From Gemmatimonadota bacterium (GTDB lineage Bacteria > Gemmatimonadota > Gemmatimonadetes > Gemmatimonadales > Gemmatimonadaceae): a stretch of DNA of 64,000 bases. The stretch spans positions 431,174 through 495,173 of the forward strand of contig PLCA01000003.1 of the NCBI GenBank assembly GCA_003134685.1. Reading direction: 5' to 3'. The position numbers and the translations under genes are program-made. Positions 25,018 to 33,877 of this stretch are shown here, in pieces (the stretch's first letter is position 1; each line of letters opens with the position of its first letter). Below the pieces are notes generated by a model that was not told the DNA's origin, did not search any database, and worked only from the letters and a program-made list of their open reading frames with translations.

Positions 25018-26129
25018 CGCTCGATCGCGTATGGTGACGCGTCGATGCGGCTGCCGGTCTCCGCATCGAAGATGTGCACGCCTTCGGGGCGAATCCGGAT
25101 CGAGACGATGTCGCCGGGTTTGATCAGCTCTTGTGGGGGAGCGACCGCGACCAACCGATCCCCGCCCGAGAGCGTGACGTAGACGATCTGCTCGTTCCCC
25201 ATCGGCTCGACGACGGCCACTTCGGCCTTCGGTCTGTTCTCGCCATCGCCGCTCACCTCGATGTGCTGTGGGCGCACGCCGAGGAAGACGCGACGGCGGG
25301 TTCCTCCGTCGCAGGGAACGTCGAGGGTGAGATCTATCCCTTTGAACGTGCACATCCCAATCCGGCCAGCGGCACCGTCGGGGCGCTGAATTACTCCCTC
25401 GATGAAATTCATTGCCGGGCTGCCGATGAATCCGGCGACGAACTTGTTGGCGGGCCGGCGGTAAAGCTCCATTGGCGTGGCGATCTGCTGCAGCACCCCC
25501 TCCTTGAGCACCGCGATGCGGTCGCCCAGAGTGAGCGCCTCCGACTGGTCGTGGGTGACGTAGACCATCGTTGCGCCGAGCTTGCGATGCAGCCGCGCCA
25601 GCTCGACGCGTGTCTCGACGCGAAGCTGTGCGTCGAGATTGGACAGCGGCTCGTCGAATAGAAACGCCAGGGGCTCGCGCACGATCGCGCGTCCAAGCGC
25701 GACGCGCTGGCGCTGCCCACCCGAGAGCTGCGCGGGTTTCCGGTCCAGCAATGCCTCGAGGCCAAGGGAGGCAGCGATCGCATTCACCCGCCCGGCGATA
25801 ACCGCAGGCGCCTGCTTCCTGATGCTGAGCCCGAATCCGAGATTCTGGCGGACGGTCATGTGCGGGTAGAGCGCGTAATTCTGGAAGACCATGGCGATGT
25901 CGCGCTGCTGCGGCGGAAGGTCGGTGACGTCGCGCTCGCCGATGCGAATCACGCCATCGCTGACGCGCTCGAGGCCGGCCATCAGTCGGAGCACGGTCGA
26001 TTTGCCGCTGCCCGAGGGACCGACGAGCACGAGGAGCTCGCCATCGCTCGCTTCCAAGCTGAGGTCACGCGCGGCAACGTAGCCGTTAGGGTAGGTCTTA
26101 TCCACGTGCTCCAATGCTATTCGGGCCAT
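25014..26129 (-). CDS. Carbohydrate ABC transporter ATPase (MalK/UgpC type), locus 1
   Basis: 371 residues. Walker A GPSGSGKS is at 37-44, Q-loop VFQNYALYPHMTV, signature LSGGQ at 135-139, Walker B FLFDEP at 156-161, and switch His in YVTHDQ. From about 240 an OB-type (TOBE) regulatory domain follows, as in MalK and UgpC, which energise oligosaccharide importers. It is the last gene of a locus whose permeases and binding protein are upstream on the same strand. A palindromic element of about 190 bases separates it from them, which may lower or uncouple its expression. One such ATPase often serves several importers. Confidence 0.93.
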   Translation of the reverse strand: MARIALEHVDKTYPNGYVAARDLSLEASDGELLVLVGPSGSGKSTVLRLMAGLERVSDGVIRIGERDVTDLPPQQRDIAMVFQNYALYPHMTVRQNLGFGLSIRKQAPAVIAGRVNAIAASLGLEALLDRKPAQLSGGQRQRVALGRAIVREPLAFLFDEPLSNLDAQLRVETRVELARLHRKLGATMVYVTHDQSEALTLGDRIAVLKEGVLQQIATPMELYRRPANKFVAGFIGSPAMNFIEGVIQRPDGAAGRIGMCTFKGIDLTLDVPCDGGTRRRVFLGVRPQHIEVSGDGENRPKAEVAVVEPMGNEQIVYVTLSGGDRLVAVAPPQELIKPGDIVSIRIRPEGVHIFDAETGSRIDASPYAIER

Positions 26130-26148
26130 TCATTTCTCCTCATTAACT

Positions 26149-26334
26149 CAACTGAACAGGCGGGAGGCGTCAGAGGCATAGTCGCCAGTTTTTAGTTCAC
26201 TACGCCCGGACTTGCCTCAGTGGCGTGAGAGGAACAGCACTGCTGTCCCTTTCCTGCACGAGATAAGTCCGGGCGTAGTGAACTGACAAGCTGGCATCTC
26301 TGCTACTGACGCCTCCCGCCAGTTCCGTTGCAGT
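26149..26334. repeat. Nested inverted-repeat element inside the locus 1 ABC operon (family 2)
   Basis: Two nested exact inverted repeats: ggcgggaggcgtcag at 26159-26173 with 26306-26320, and agttcactacgcccggactt at 26194-26213 with 26265-26284. The centre contains acagca-c-tgctgt. Outer tips (caactgaaca and its partner) match at 13 of 16 bases and resemble the tips of the element at 51932-52128. The whole 186 bases could fold into one long hairpin. Confidence 0.8.
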
Positions 26335-26344
26335 TGCATTTATT

Positions 26345-27169
26345 TCATCCCTTCACGGCACCAGCGGTGAGCCCCTGCACGATCCGCCGTTGAAACACGA
26401 GAACCATTGCCGCTACGGGCGCTGTCGCGACAACGGCCGCCGCCAGAATCTCTCCCCAAGGCACCTGGTACTGCCCACGGAACAGAGCTATCGCCACCGG
26501 AACCGTCTGCCGCTCTGGTCCGAGAGTGAAGGAGAGGGCGAACAGGAACTCGTTCCAGCAGTAGATGAATGTGAGAATTCCCGTCGTCGCCAGGCTCGGC
26601 ACGGCGAGTGGCAGCAGGATTTTGGTGAAGCTCTGTAGTCGCGTGGCGCCGTCTACATGCGCGGCCTCCTCGAGATCCTTGGGGATCTGTCTGATCGACC
26701 CCGTCAGCACCCACACCGTCAGTGGCATGGCGAAGGTCATGTACGGCATGATGAGTCCGGGGTACGTGTCGATCAGATGCAACGAGCGGAGCAACAGATA
26801 AAGCGGACTCACAATCGAGATTTGCGGGAACATCGTTACCGCGAGGATGAACCCCATGATCGCGGCCTTGCCACGGAATTCGATTCTGGCGAGAGCATAC
26901 GCCGCAAGCGTTCCGACGATCAGGCAGAAGATCGTGGTCGTTCCCGCGACGACCAGCGAGTTGCGGATCGGCGTTATGAAATCACGCTCGGTGAACAGCG
27001 CCCGGTAGTGATCGAAGATGAGGTGCTGCGGCCAGAGCGACGGATCGCGAAAGAGCGCGGCGTCGGACGTGAGCGATGCGACGATCGCCCAGTAGAATGG
27101 GAAAAGGGTGAACAGCATCAGAGCGACGAGCGCCCCGCCGAATACCCATCTCCCGGTGGCGAGCTTCAT
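26345..27169 (-). CDS. Sugar ABC transporter permease, MalG-like, locus 1
   Basis: 274 residues, six membrane segments. The cytoplasmic coupling motif EAAHVDGATRLQSFTKILLPLAVP (about 190-213) is the EAA loop that docks to the ATPase. The C-terminal segment WNEFLFALSF is typical of MalG-type partners. Its start overlaps the end of the MalF-like gene by 4 bases. With its partner it forms the channel for an oligosaccharide. Confidence 0.93.
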   Translation of the reverse strand: MKLATGRWVFGGALVALMLFTLFPFYWAIVASLTSDAALFRDPSLWPQHLIFDHYRALFTERDFITPIRNSLVVAGTTTIFCLIVGTLAAYALARIEFRGKAAIMGFILAVTMFPQISIVSPLYLLLRSLHLIDTYPGLIMPYMTFAMPLTVWVLTGSIRQIPKDLEEAAHVDGATRLQSFTKILLPLAVPSLATTGILTFIYCWNEFLFALSFTLGPERQTVPVAIALFRGQYQVPWGEILAAAVVATAPVAAMVLVFQRRIVQGLTAGAVKG

Positions 27170-28071
27170 GATTCCTCTCCCCCGAGCCGCACGCCTAGTC
27201 CACGCACGTAGAACATCGCGAGGCCGAACGTGATCGCAAAGATCACGACCGAGAGCGCGGAGCCATAGCCGAAACGGAGATTCTGGAGCAGCGCGTTAAA
27301 GGTGTAGAGCGCCACCGGCTCGGTGGACGTGCCTGGCCCTCCACCCGTGAGAACGTAGATCAGATCGAAGACGCGGAATCCGTCCAGCGTTCTGAAGATC
27401 AGCGTCACGAGAATCGCCGGCTTGAGCAGCGGCAGCGTGATGTGCCGGAGCTGCCACCACGCGTTCGCGCCATCCACCGCCGCGGCTTCATACAGAGTCA
27501 GGTCGATATTCTGTAGTCCCGCCAGGAGCAGCAGCGCGACGAAGGGGGTCGTCTTCCAGACGTCGGCGAGAATTACCGGTACCCACGCGGTTGATGCCTG
27601 GATGAACCAGACCATCGGCTGCCTCAGGATTCCCGCGTCGACCAGGAGTGCATTGGCGATTCCGCCCTGGGACTCGAAGATGAAGCGCCAGAGGAGCGCG
27701 GCCACCACCGTTGGAATCGCCCACGGCACCAGGACCGCGGCCCGCACGAATCCACGTCCACGAAAGACGCGATTCATCGCGAGGGCGAGGAAGAGTCCGA
27801 TCAGGAGCTCCAGCGAAATCGAGACGACCGTGAAGAACGCGGTGTGACCGAGCGCCGCCCAGAAGCGCGGATCCTTTGCGATCTCGATGTAATTCGCGAG
27901 CCCGACGAACGGCTTGCCGAGCCACGGCATCCTCAGCTCATGTAGATGCAGCGATTCCCAGAAGGTCCAGCCGAGGGGGAAGATCGCGATGAGAGCGATG
28001 ACGCCGAGCGCTGGCGCGACGAGTGTCCAGCCGAGCCGAGCCTCGTGTCCAAGGCGGGAGATCTTTTTCAT
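27166..28071 (-). CDS. Sugar ABC transporter permease, MalF-like, locus 1
   Basis: 301 residues, six membrane segments. The EAA motif reads YEAAAVDGANAWWQLRHITLPLL (about 200-222), followed by DLIYVLTGGGPGTSTE, which is characteristic of MalF/UgpA-type subunits. It overlaps the binding-protein gene and the MalG-like gene by 4 bases each, so the three are translationally coupled. Confidence 0.93.
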   Translation of the reverse strand: MKKISRLGHEARLGWTLVAPALGVIALIAIFPLGWTFWESLHLHELRMPWLGKPFVGLANYIEIAKDPRFWAALGHTAFFTVVSISLELLIGLFLALAMNRVFRGRGFVRAAVLVPWAIPTVVAALLWRFIFESQGGIANALLVDAGILRQPMVWFIQASTAWVPVILADVWKTTPFVALLLLAGLQNIDLTLYEAAAVDGANAWWQLRHITLPLLKPAILVTLIFRTLDGFRVFDLIYVLTGGGPGTSTEPVALYTFNALLQNLRFGYGSALSVVIFAITFGLAMFYVRGLGVRLGGEES

Positions 28072-29396
28072 GGCGCCGATTCCTTCGCGGCACCCGTCAT
28101 GAGCTTGCGCATCCCCGTCCGCTCGATCAGAGCATTGATGCGCGCTGCCGCCGAGTTGAGGGCATCCCTCGGCTCTGCCTGGCGTACGAGGGCGCGGTGC
28201 AATTCGATCTGCAAGATCTCGGAGAGCTCCGTGTAGATCGGAGTTACGGGCCGGGGCGTCGCGCTCTCGATGGCTCGCCGAGCGTTGTCGAGCGGGATCG
28301 CGATTGCGGTGCGGAGGCGCGCGTCGTTGTACAGCGCTGGGCGCGTCGGGTATTGTCCCACCGCCTGCGCGCGCTCGAGCATCTGCTCGGGTGCGGTGAG
28401 ATAGGCGATGAGCTTGTATGCGGCGTCGGGGTGATCCGCGTAGGCGTTGATCGCGAGCTGCGCTCCGCCAAGCGCCGCGGTGGAGTGTCCGCCGGGAGCA
28501 GCTCCCGACGCCGGCATCGGTGAGACGGCGAACTTTCCGGCGACTTTGGATTGCGCGGTGTCGCTCATCGCCGCGACAGGGTACGGCCAGTTGCGCATGA
28601 AGACGGCGTTTCCATTCTGGAATGCGAAGCGCGCTTCTTCCTCGTGCCAGGTGAGCACGTCGAGCGGAGCGACGTTCGTCTTGTACAGCTCGTCGCGCAT
28701 GAACTCGAGCGCGCGCACGGCCTCGGGGCGATTCACGACGACTTCGCCCTTGTCATCGATGATGCGGCCACCAAACGCTCCGAGATATTCCACGAAGCCG
28801 GTGATCAACCCTTCGTAGCGCGCGCCCTGCCAGACGATTCCATAGCGTGGCCCACCGCGACGCGACATCGCCGCCTGGGCGTCGGCTACCATTTCCTCGA
28901 GCGTCTTCGGCTCATTTGGAACGAGATCGGTGCGACGATAGAGGAGCCCGACGTCCGCGAACCACGGCAGCGCGTAAAGCTTCCCCGCCCACGTGTTGGC
29001 CGTGATCGTCGCTGGAAAAAACTCCGCTCTGGGCGGCCCGTACTTGTCGAGCGGCAGCACCCACCCCGCGGCCGCGAACTCCGGAGTCCAGACGACGTCG
29101 AGCTGGAGGATGGAAGGATTGCCCACCCGGGCATTGAGCCACTGGACGTAGAGTTGGTGCCGCTGCGACGCGTCGTCGGGCGTGCGCTGGAGCTCGACCC
29201 GGATTCCGGGATTGAGCTGCATGAACCGCTGTAGCTGCTTCGCGACAAGCGTCCCCTCGGCGCCCAGCGCGGAGCCTGAGAAGGTGAGAACAGTCTCGTT
29301 GGGGTTGGAAGCTCGCCCGCAGCCCGTGAGCAGCCACGCGGCGCAGAGGAATGCGTGCGCGGTCGATCGCACGAGGAAAACCCGGTCGAGCCTCAT
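28068..29396 (-). CDS. Sugar ABC transporter substrate-binding lipoprotein, locus 1
   Basis: 442 residues with a lipoprotein signal ending LLTGC. Family-1 extracellular binding-protein features: LTFSGSALGAEGTLVAKQLQRF, LQLDVVWTPEFAAAGWVLPLD, YALPWFADVGLLYRRTDL, and FMRNWPYPV in the hinge region. These match trehalose/maltose/disaccharide binders. It captures the sugar in the periplasm and hands it to the permeases encoded next. It starts 2 bases after the stop of the large toroid-like protein. Confidence 0.92.
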   Translation of the reverse strand: MRLDRVFLVRSTAHAFLCAAWLLTGCGRASNPNETVLTFSGSALGAEGTLVAKQLQRFMQLNPGIRVELQRTPDDASQRHQLYVQWLNARVGNPSILQLDVVWTPEFAAAGWVLPLDKYGPPRAEFFPATITANTWAGKLYALPWFADVGLLYRRTDLVPNEPKTLEEMVADAQAAMSRRGGPRYGIVWQGARYEGLITGFVEYLGAFGGRIIDDKGEVVVNRPEAVRALEFMRDELYKTNVAPLDVLTWHEEEARFAFQNGNAVFMRNWPYPVAAMSDTAQSKVAGKFAVSPMPASGAAPGGHSTAALGGAQLAINAYADHPDAAYKLIAYLTAPEQMLERAQAVGQYPTRPALYNDARLRTAIAIPLDNARRAIESATPRPVTPIYTELSEILQIELHRALVRQAEPRDALNSAAARINALIERTGMRKLMTGAAKESAP

Positions 29397-29397
29397 G

Positions 29398-31917
29398 TCA
29401 GTAGACGCCGAGTCGCTTCAGAACAAACTGTACCGCGAGATCGGTCATGTTCCAGAGCTGCACATCTGTGCTTGCTCCGTAGCGAATCGGCTTGAGCGTT
29501 CCGCCGTCGATTTCATAACTCCATAGCTCATTGTGTTTCAGCCCGGACGAGTCCACCGCGAGGTAGGTTCGCATGAGTGCGCCGCGCATCGCATCGACGT
29601 ATTCAATGAGATCCTGACTCCTGGATCGCGCGCTGTCATTCCTCGCGCCGGAGATCTGATTCGCGAGTCCCAGTAGTATCAGATTCACTTCCCTCCCCCA
29701 CACGACCCGCGGCGAATGGTACGTGTCTTTCCGAAACGCCTCCCAGACAGCGGGTGATGCGTAGGCATCATTCGCGACGACGGGACCGAGTCCACCGACG
29801 AACAATCCCACCGGGTACGGTCGCATTATGGCACTGACATCACGTTGCACAGACGCGATCGCCTCGGGTGTGGTATCTCTGCCGTCTCGCAGCAGGAGCC
29901 ACGTCGCAGGATCCGTGTTCACGACCGGAATTGGCTTGCCCGCCGAATCGAGGGAGATCGCAAGGAAAGTGAGGGGCAGCGTGTCAGCAGCCGTCTTGGC
30001 AAGTTCCGCCCGCCAGTATGACCGCTCTCCAGCGGGAATCGATTGCAGCTTTGCCGCGACCCTGGTCTTGATATCCTCGGGGGTCAGCGTGACGACGAAG
30101 TGCCGCGTTGCGCCGCTCCAGTTCTGAATCGCGCGCTGGAGTAACGCCGGGTCGCGCGCCAAATCACCAAGCGGCGTTCCTGCCCCGCTCCCCGGTGCGA
30201 ATGCGGCGAGATCGCTCTGGGAGAGCCCCATCGCGCGGAGCGACGCCAGAATCTCGGCGATCGACTGCAGCGCGCGCGGCACCCAGATCGCGTTGATGTC
30301 CATCTCGAATCGGCCGTTCGCGTAGCCGGCGTTGCTGTCGCGCCAGCTGATCGACCGCCAATGCGTCGAATCGAGACGAGGCGATCCGATGAGATTCTGA
30401 ACGACGGGATCGCGCGCGTAGGGCGCGGCCAGCGTCGACACGAGGGCGAGCTCCTTCAGGAGAAGCCCAATCCGCGGCCCTCTCCCATCCGACGAGTCCA
30501 TCAGGAATGCTTTCTTTCGCGCCGCGGTCACAGCGGCATTCCCGAGGTAGCGCGCGACGACCACCGGCAGCTGGAATTCGTCGTCGCGCATGTGATAGTT
30601 CTCTCGGACCTTCTGCAGATCCGCGAGCGGCGCGCGCGCGTGGGCGAGCGCCGTGTCAGCCGCCGATCGGCTTCCGCGCCGGATCAAACGGAAATACTCC
30701 ACCATGTGCGCGTTGTATTCCGCGGCATTCTCACGGATCGCCTGCCCGCCCAGCGCTTCTTCGTGACTGACATCGCCTTCCGGCCCGAGCTTTCTGAGCG
30801 CGCTCGCGATCACGAATTCGGGCATCGCATCGGTCCACACCGACTGCATCATCAGCGACGTCATCATCATGTCGCGGCCGAAGTACGTCGCGTAGTTGGG
30901 GAGCCCGGCCATCAGCTTCTCTTTGGAGCTGAGTAGCTCGGTGCCACGCACGTCGCGCTCGAGCTGGCGATAGCGGGAAACCGTCGCGGCGGCAGTCGCA
31001 TTCTTGGCGACGTTACCGCGCGCGCGGTCAGCCGCGACGCGCGCGTCGCTCAGGAAGCGAAGAAACGCGGTGTTGAATATCTGATCCCGCCCGAGCGGAG
31101 TAAGCGCCGGCGCATCAGTCGTCACGCGGACCGTCAATCGAATCGGACGATTGGCGTTGGCGCGGATCGAGATGATCGGCAGCGTCACCAGCATTGAAGC
31201 GTCACGCGGATCGGGGCTCAGATCGAGCTGAAGATTCGTTTTCCCGTCGAGCGTCGTCTGAGACGCCGTTACTCCGCGCCGGTCGCGCACGCCCGTAGTG
31301 ATGAGGTCGGGCTCGAGCCTCGCCCTCAGATCCGACGTCAACCCGGCGTTGAGGAATCCCAGCTGCCGCTGCCGCTCGGCCGGATCGAGGCGATCCAGAT
31401 TTGCGATCAGCTCCTCCTGCTCTCGCAATCTGAAGGTTGGCCAGTCGAACAGATCGAGTTCACGCCCCGAATAGCCGAGATCGCGCTCGACGCGCATGGA
31501 GCCGAGCAGGACCCAGCCGATCAGGATTTGTGGCGCATTCGCGACGAGCTGGTACTCGATCGTGCGGCGATTGCCCGCCTGGGACACAATGGCATCGGCC
31601 GATCCCCACTCGAGGCGAATCGGCTTGCCCGCTCCGTCCCGGACGGTGAAGCCGACGCTCTCGTTCACCGCGTCCGGTAGGAGATTCACGACGCGTCCGC
31701 TCCGGGCGTCGAGGTAGACTTGCACGACATTCCCTTTCGTGTCGCGGAAAAAGCGCGTCTGGTACCCCTGGTACGCGGCCGGATCGTCGAGTCCCTGCTC
31801 GGGGAAGGCGAGCACTGGTTGTACGGTGCGCGTCTGTGCGACGACGGGCGCCGCGCTCAGCGCGAGAGCAGCAAGAAGCACGACGGTCGAAGCAGCCAAC
31901 GCGTACATCCTGGTCAT
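29398..31917 (-). CDS. Large exported protein resembling (alpha/alpha)6-toroid glycosidases, unassigned
   Basis: 839 residues from the ATG at 31917, chosen because GGAGAAGA precedes it and a Sec signal follows (cleavage after PVVAQ). A frame from 31974 would add 19 residues. The N-terminal third is beta-rich. From about 330 it is helical, with NYATYFGRDMMMTSLMMQSVW, which resembles the GRD segment of amylo-1,6-glucosidase-type debranching enzymes. Later FEMDINAIWVPRALQSI and NELWSYEIDGG look like toroid turns. No sure catalytic acid can be named. It leads the ABC operon, so it probably trims or binds the transported sugar in the periplasm. Confidence 0.65.
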   Translation of the reverse strand: MTRMYALAASTVVLLAALALSAAPVVAQTRTVQPVLAFPEQGLDDPAAYQGYQTRFFRDTKGNVVQVYLDARSGRVVNLLPDAVNESVGFTVRDGAGKPIRLEWGSADAIVSQAGNRRTIEYQLVANAPQILIGWVLLGSMRVERDLGYSGRELDLFDWPTFRLREQEELIANLDRLDPAERQRQLGFLNAGLTSDLRARLEPDLITTGVRDRRGVTASQTTLDGKTNLQLDLSPDPRDASMLVTLPIISIRANANRPIRLTVRVTTDAPALTPLGRDQIFNTAFLRFLSDARVAADRARGNVAKNATAAATVSRYRQLERDVRGTELLSSKEKLMAGLPNYATYFGRDMMMTSLMMQSVWTDAMPEFVIASALRKLGPEGDVSHEEALGGQAIRENAAEYNAHMVEYFRLIRRGSRSAADTALAHARAPLADLQKVRENYHMRDDEFQLPVVVARYLGNAAVTAARKKAFLMDSSDGRGPRIGLLLKELALVSTLAAPYARDPVVQNLIGSPRLDSTHWRSISWRDSNAGYANGRFEMDINAIWVPRALQSIAEILASLRAMGLSQSDLAAFAPGSGAGTPLGDLARDPALLQRAIQNWSGATRHFVVTLTPEDIKTRVAAKLQSIPAGERSYWRAELAKTAADTLPLTFLAISLDSAGKPIPVVNTDPATWLLLRDGRDTTPEAIASVQRDVSAIMRPYPVGLFVGGLGPVVANDAYASPAVWEAFRKDTYHSPRVVWGREVNLILLGLANQISGARNDSARSRSQDLIEYVDAMRGALMRTYLAVDSSGLKHNELWSYEIDGGTLKPIRYGASTDVQLWNMTDLAVQFVLKRLGVY

Positions 31918-32068
31918 TAATATCTTCTCCAACTCGCACGGGCGCGGGGAATCGGGGCTGGGATAATGTGGCACTCTAGGACCGCTGCGTCATTAGCGTT
32001 CTTGAGTTTGCTGCCTGGGCCTGGTTTGTCGAGCTTTAGCTGGTGTCCACTCGCACGCTAACCCTTAA

Positions 32069-33853
32069 GTGAACTCTCTCGACCTCGCTCTCGTCGGCAA
32101 CGGTAGCATCGGCGCGCTCATAGATGCCCAGGGCGCCATCGCGTGGTGCTGCTTCCCCCGCTTCGATGGCGACCCGGTTTTTTGCTCGTTGCTCGCGGGC
32201 GACTCGCCCCGGGGCAAACCCGGTGCGTTCACCATCGAGCTTGAAGGTCTAGTCAGAACCGAGCAGCAGTACCTCCCCAACACTCCGATACTCGTCACCC
32301 GCTGCTATGACGCGAAGGGGGGTGGCGTCGAGATCACCGATTTCTGCCCGCGTTACGAGAAGGACGCCGAGTTGATCTGTCCCGAGCTGCTCGTGCGCCA
32401 GGTGAGACCGATCGTGGGACGGCCGAACATCCGCGTTCGCGTCGACCCCGCCACCGATTACGGTTGCGCGAAACGCCAGCATGCGCTCGGCGGCGGTCAC
32501 ATCAGTTACGCCGGCGAGCAGGCGCTCCGGCTCACTACCAACGCTCCGACCGAGGCGATCGTCGACCGCACGCTGTTTCATGTCCACGAAACCATCACCT
32601 TGATGTTCGGGCTCGACGATCCCATCACGGGCGACGTTACGAGCGCGGGCGCCACGATGCTCGAGCGAACCACAGCGTATTGGCGCAATTGGGCACGGTC
32701 GCTTCAAACCCCATCCGAATGGCGCGACGCGGTGATTCGCGCTGCGATCACGCTCGAGCTGAACGTGTACGAGCCAACAGGCGCCATCATCCCGGCGATG
32801 ACGACGTCGATCCCTGAGGCTCCCAACACCGCCCGCACGTGGGACTACCGCTACTGCTGGCCCCGTGATGCCTACTTCACCGCCGACGCGCTCAGCCGCC
32901 TCGGCGAGACCCGAACGATCGAGCGCTACCTCGCCTTCCTCCTTGACGTAGCCGCAAAGACGGTCGACGCGCATCTCGTTCCGATTTACACGATCGACGG
33001 TGGACCAATCCCGACGGAGCACGTGGCCAAGTGCCTGCCCGGCTATCGAGGCATGGGACCCGTGCACGTCGGCAACAAGGCGAGCGAGCAGGCTCAGCAC
33101 GATCTCTACGGTGAAGCCGTGCTTACGGCCGCACCTCTCTTTCTGAATTCGCGACCGAGCCAGGCGGGCGACGAGTCACTGTTGGCGAAGCTCGAGCGAT
33201 TCGGCGAGCACGCCGCTCGACTATATGAAGTTCCCGACGCCGGACTGTGGGAGCTGCGCGGCGCCGAGCGGGTTCACACGTATTCGAGCATCATGTGCTG
33301 GGCCGCATGCGACAGACTCGCGAAGTACGCCGATCGCCTCGCGCTTGCCAATCGTGCCGAGTATTGGCGGTCGCTGGCGACGAGTATCCACGAGGTGGTC
33401 TCGCGGCGCTCCTGGAGCGTGAAGCTCAACGCATTTACGGCGACCATGGACGGCGACTCCCTCGACGCGAGTCTGCTGCTAATGCCGCGACTGGGATTCC
33501 TCGAGGCCAAGGATCCGCGCTTCGCTGGAACTGTCGCCGCGATCGAGAAACAGCTCAAGCACGGCGACTTTGTATATCGTTACGTCGAGCGTGACGACTT
33601 CGGTTATCCGGAGAATGCGTTTCTCGTTTGCACCTTCTGGTACATTGAGGCGCTGGCTGCAATGGGAGGCAAGCGGCGCGAAGAAGCGCGCGTGCTGTTC
33701 GAGAAAGTGCTCGCCGCGCGCAACCCGCACGGGCTGCTGGCGGAGGATCTCGATCCCCGCACACTCGAGCAGTGGGGGAATTTTCCGCAAACCTACTGCA
33801 TGGCCGGGGTTATCGACTGCGCACTCGGTTTGACCGAGACTGCTTCGAACTGA
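32069..33853 (+). CDS. Glycoside hydrolase family 15 enzyme (glucoamylase/trehalase-like)
   Basis: 594 residues with a GTG start and no signal peptide, so cytoplasmic. The N-terminal beta-domain begins LALVGNGSIGALIDAQGAIAWCCFPRFD, as in bacterial GH15 proteins. The (alpha/alpha)6 barrel has WDYRYCWPRDAYFTADAL (about 258-275) and ERDDFGYPENAFLVCTFWYIEALA (about 507-530). GH15 enzymes hydrolyse terminal alpha-glucosidic bonds, and some cleave trehalose. It is divergent from the locus 1 ABC operon across 150 bases and likely processes the imported alpha-glucoside. Confidence 0.92.
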   Translation: MNSLDLALVGNGSIGALIDAQGAIAWCCFPRFDGDPVFCSLLAGDSPRGKPGAFTIELEGLVRTEQQYLPNTPILVTRCYDAKGGGVEITDFCPRYEKDAELICPELLVRQVRPIVGRPNIRVRVDPATDYGCAKRQHALGGGHISYAGEQALRLTTNAPTEAIVDRTLFHVHETITLMFGLDDPITGDVTSAGATMLERTTAYWRNWARSLQTPSEWRDAVIRAAITLELNVYEPTGAIIPAMTTSIPEAPNTARTWDYRYCWPRDAYFTADALSRLGETRTIERYLAFLLDVAAKTVDAHLVPIYTIDGGPIPTEHVAKCLPGYRGMGPVHVGNKASEQAQHDLYGEAVLTAAPLFLNSRPSQAGDESLLAKLERFGEHAARLYEVPDAGLWELRGAERVHTYSSIMCWAACDRLAKYADRLALANRAEYWRSLATSIHEVVSRRSWSVKLNAFTATMDGDSLDASLLLMPRLGFLEAKDPRFAGTVAAIEKQLKHGDFVYRYVERDDFGYPENAFLVCTFWYIEALAAMGGKRREEARVLFEKVLAARNPHGLLAEDLDPRTLEQWGNFPQTYCMAGVIDCALGLTETASN

Positions 33854-33858
33854 ACAAC

Positions 33859-33877
33859 AGCAAAAGAAGAGGACCTG
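33859..33877 (+). repeat. 19-base direct repeat, first copy (before the kinase gene)
   Basis: agcaaaagaagaggacctg here matches agcaaaagaagacgacctg at 35341-35359 at 18 of 19 bases, and both are preceded by aactga. The first copy supplies the ribosome site of the kinase gene. The second forms the left arm of the long terminator after it. Confidence 0.75.
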
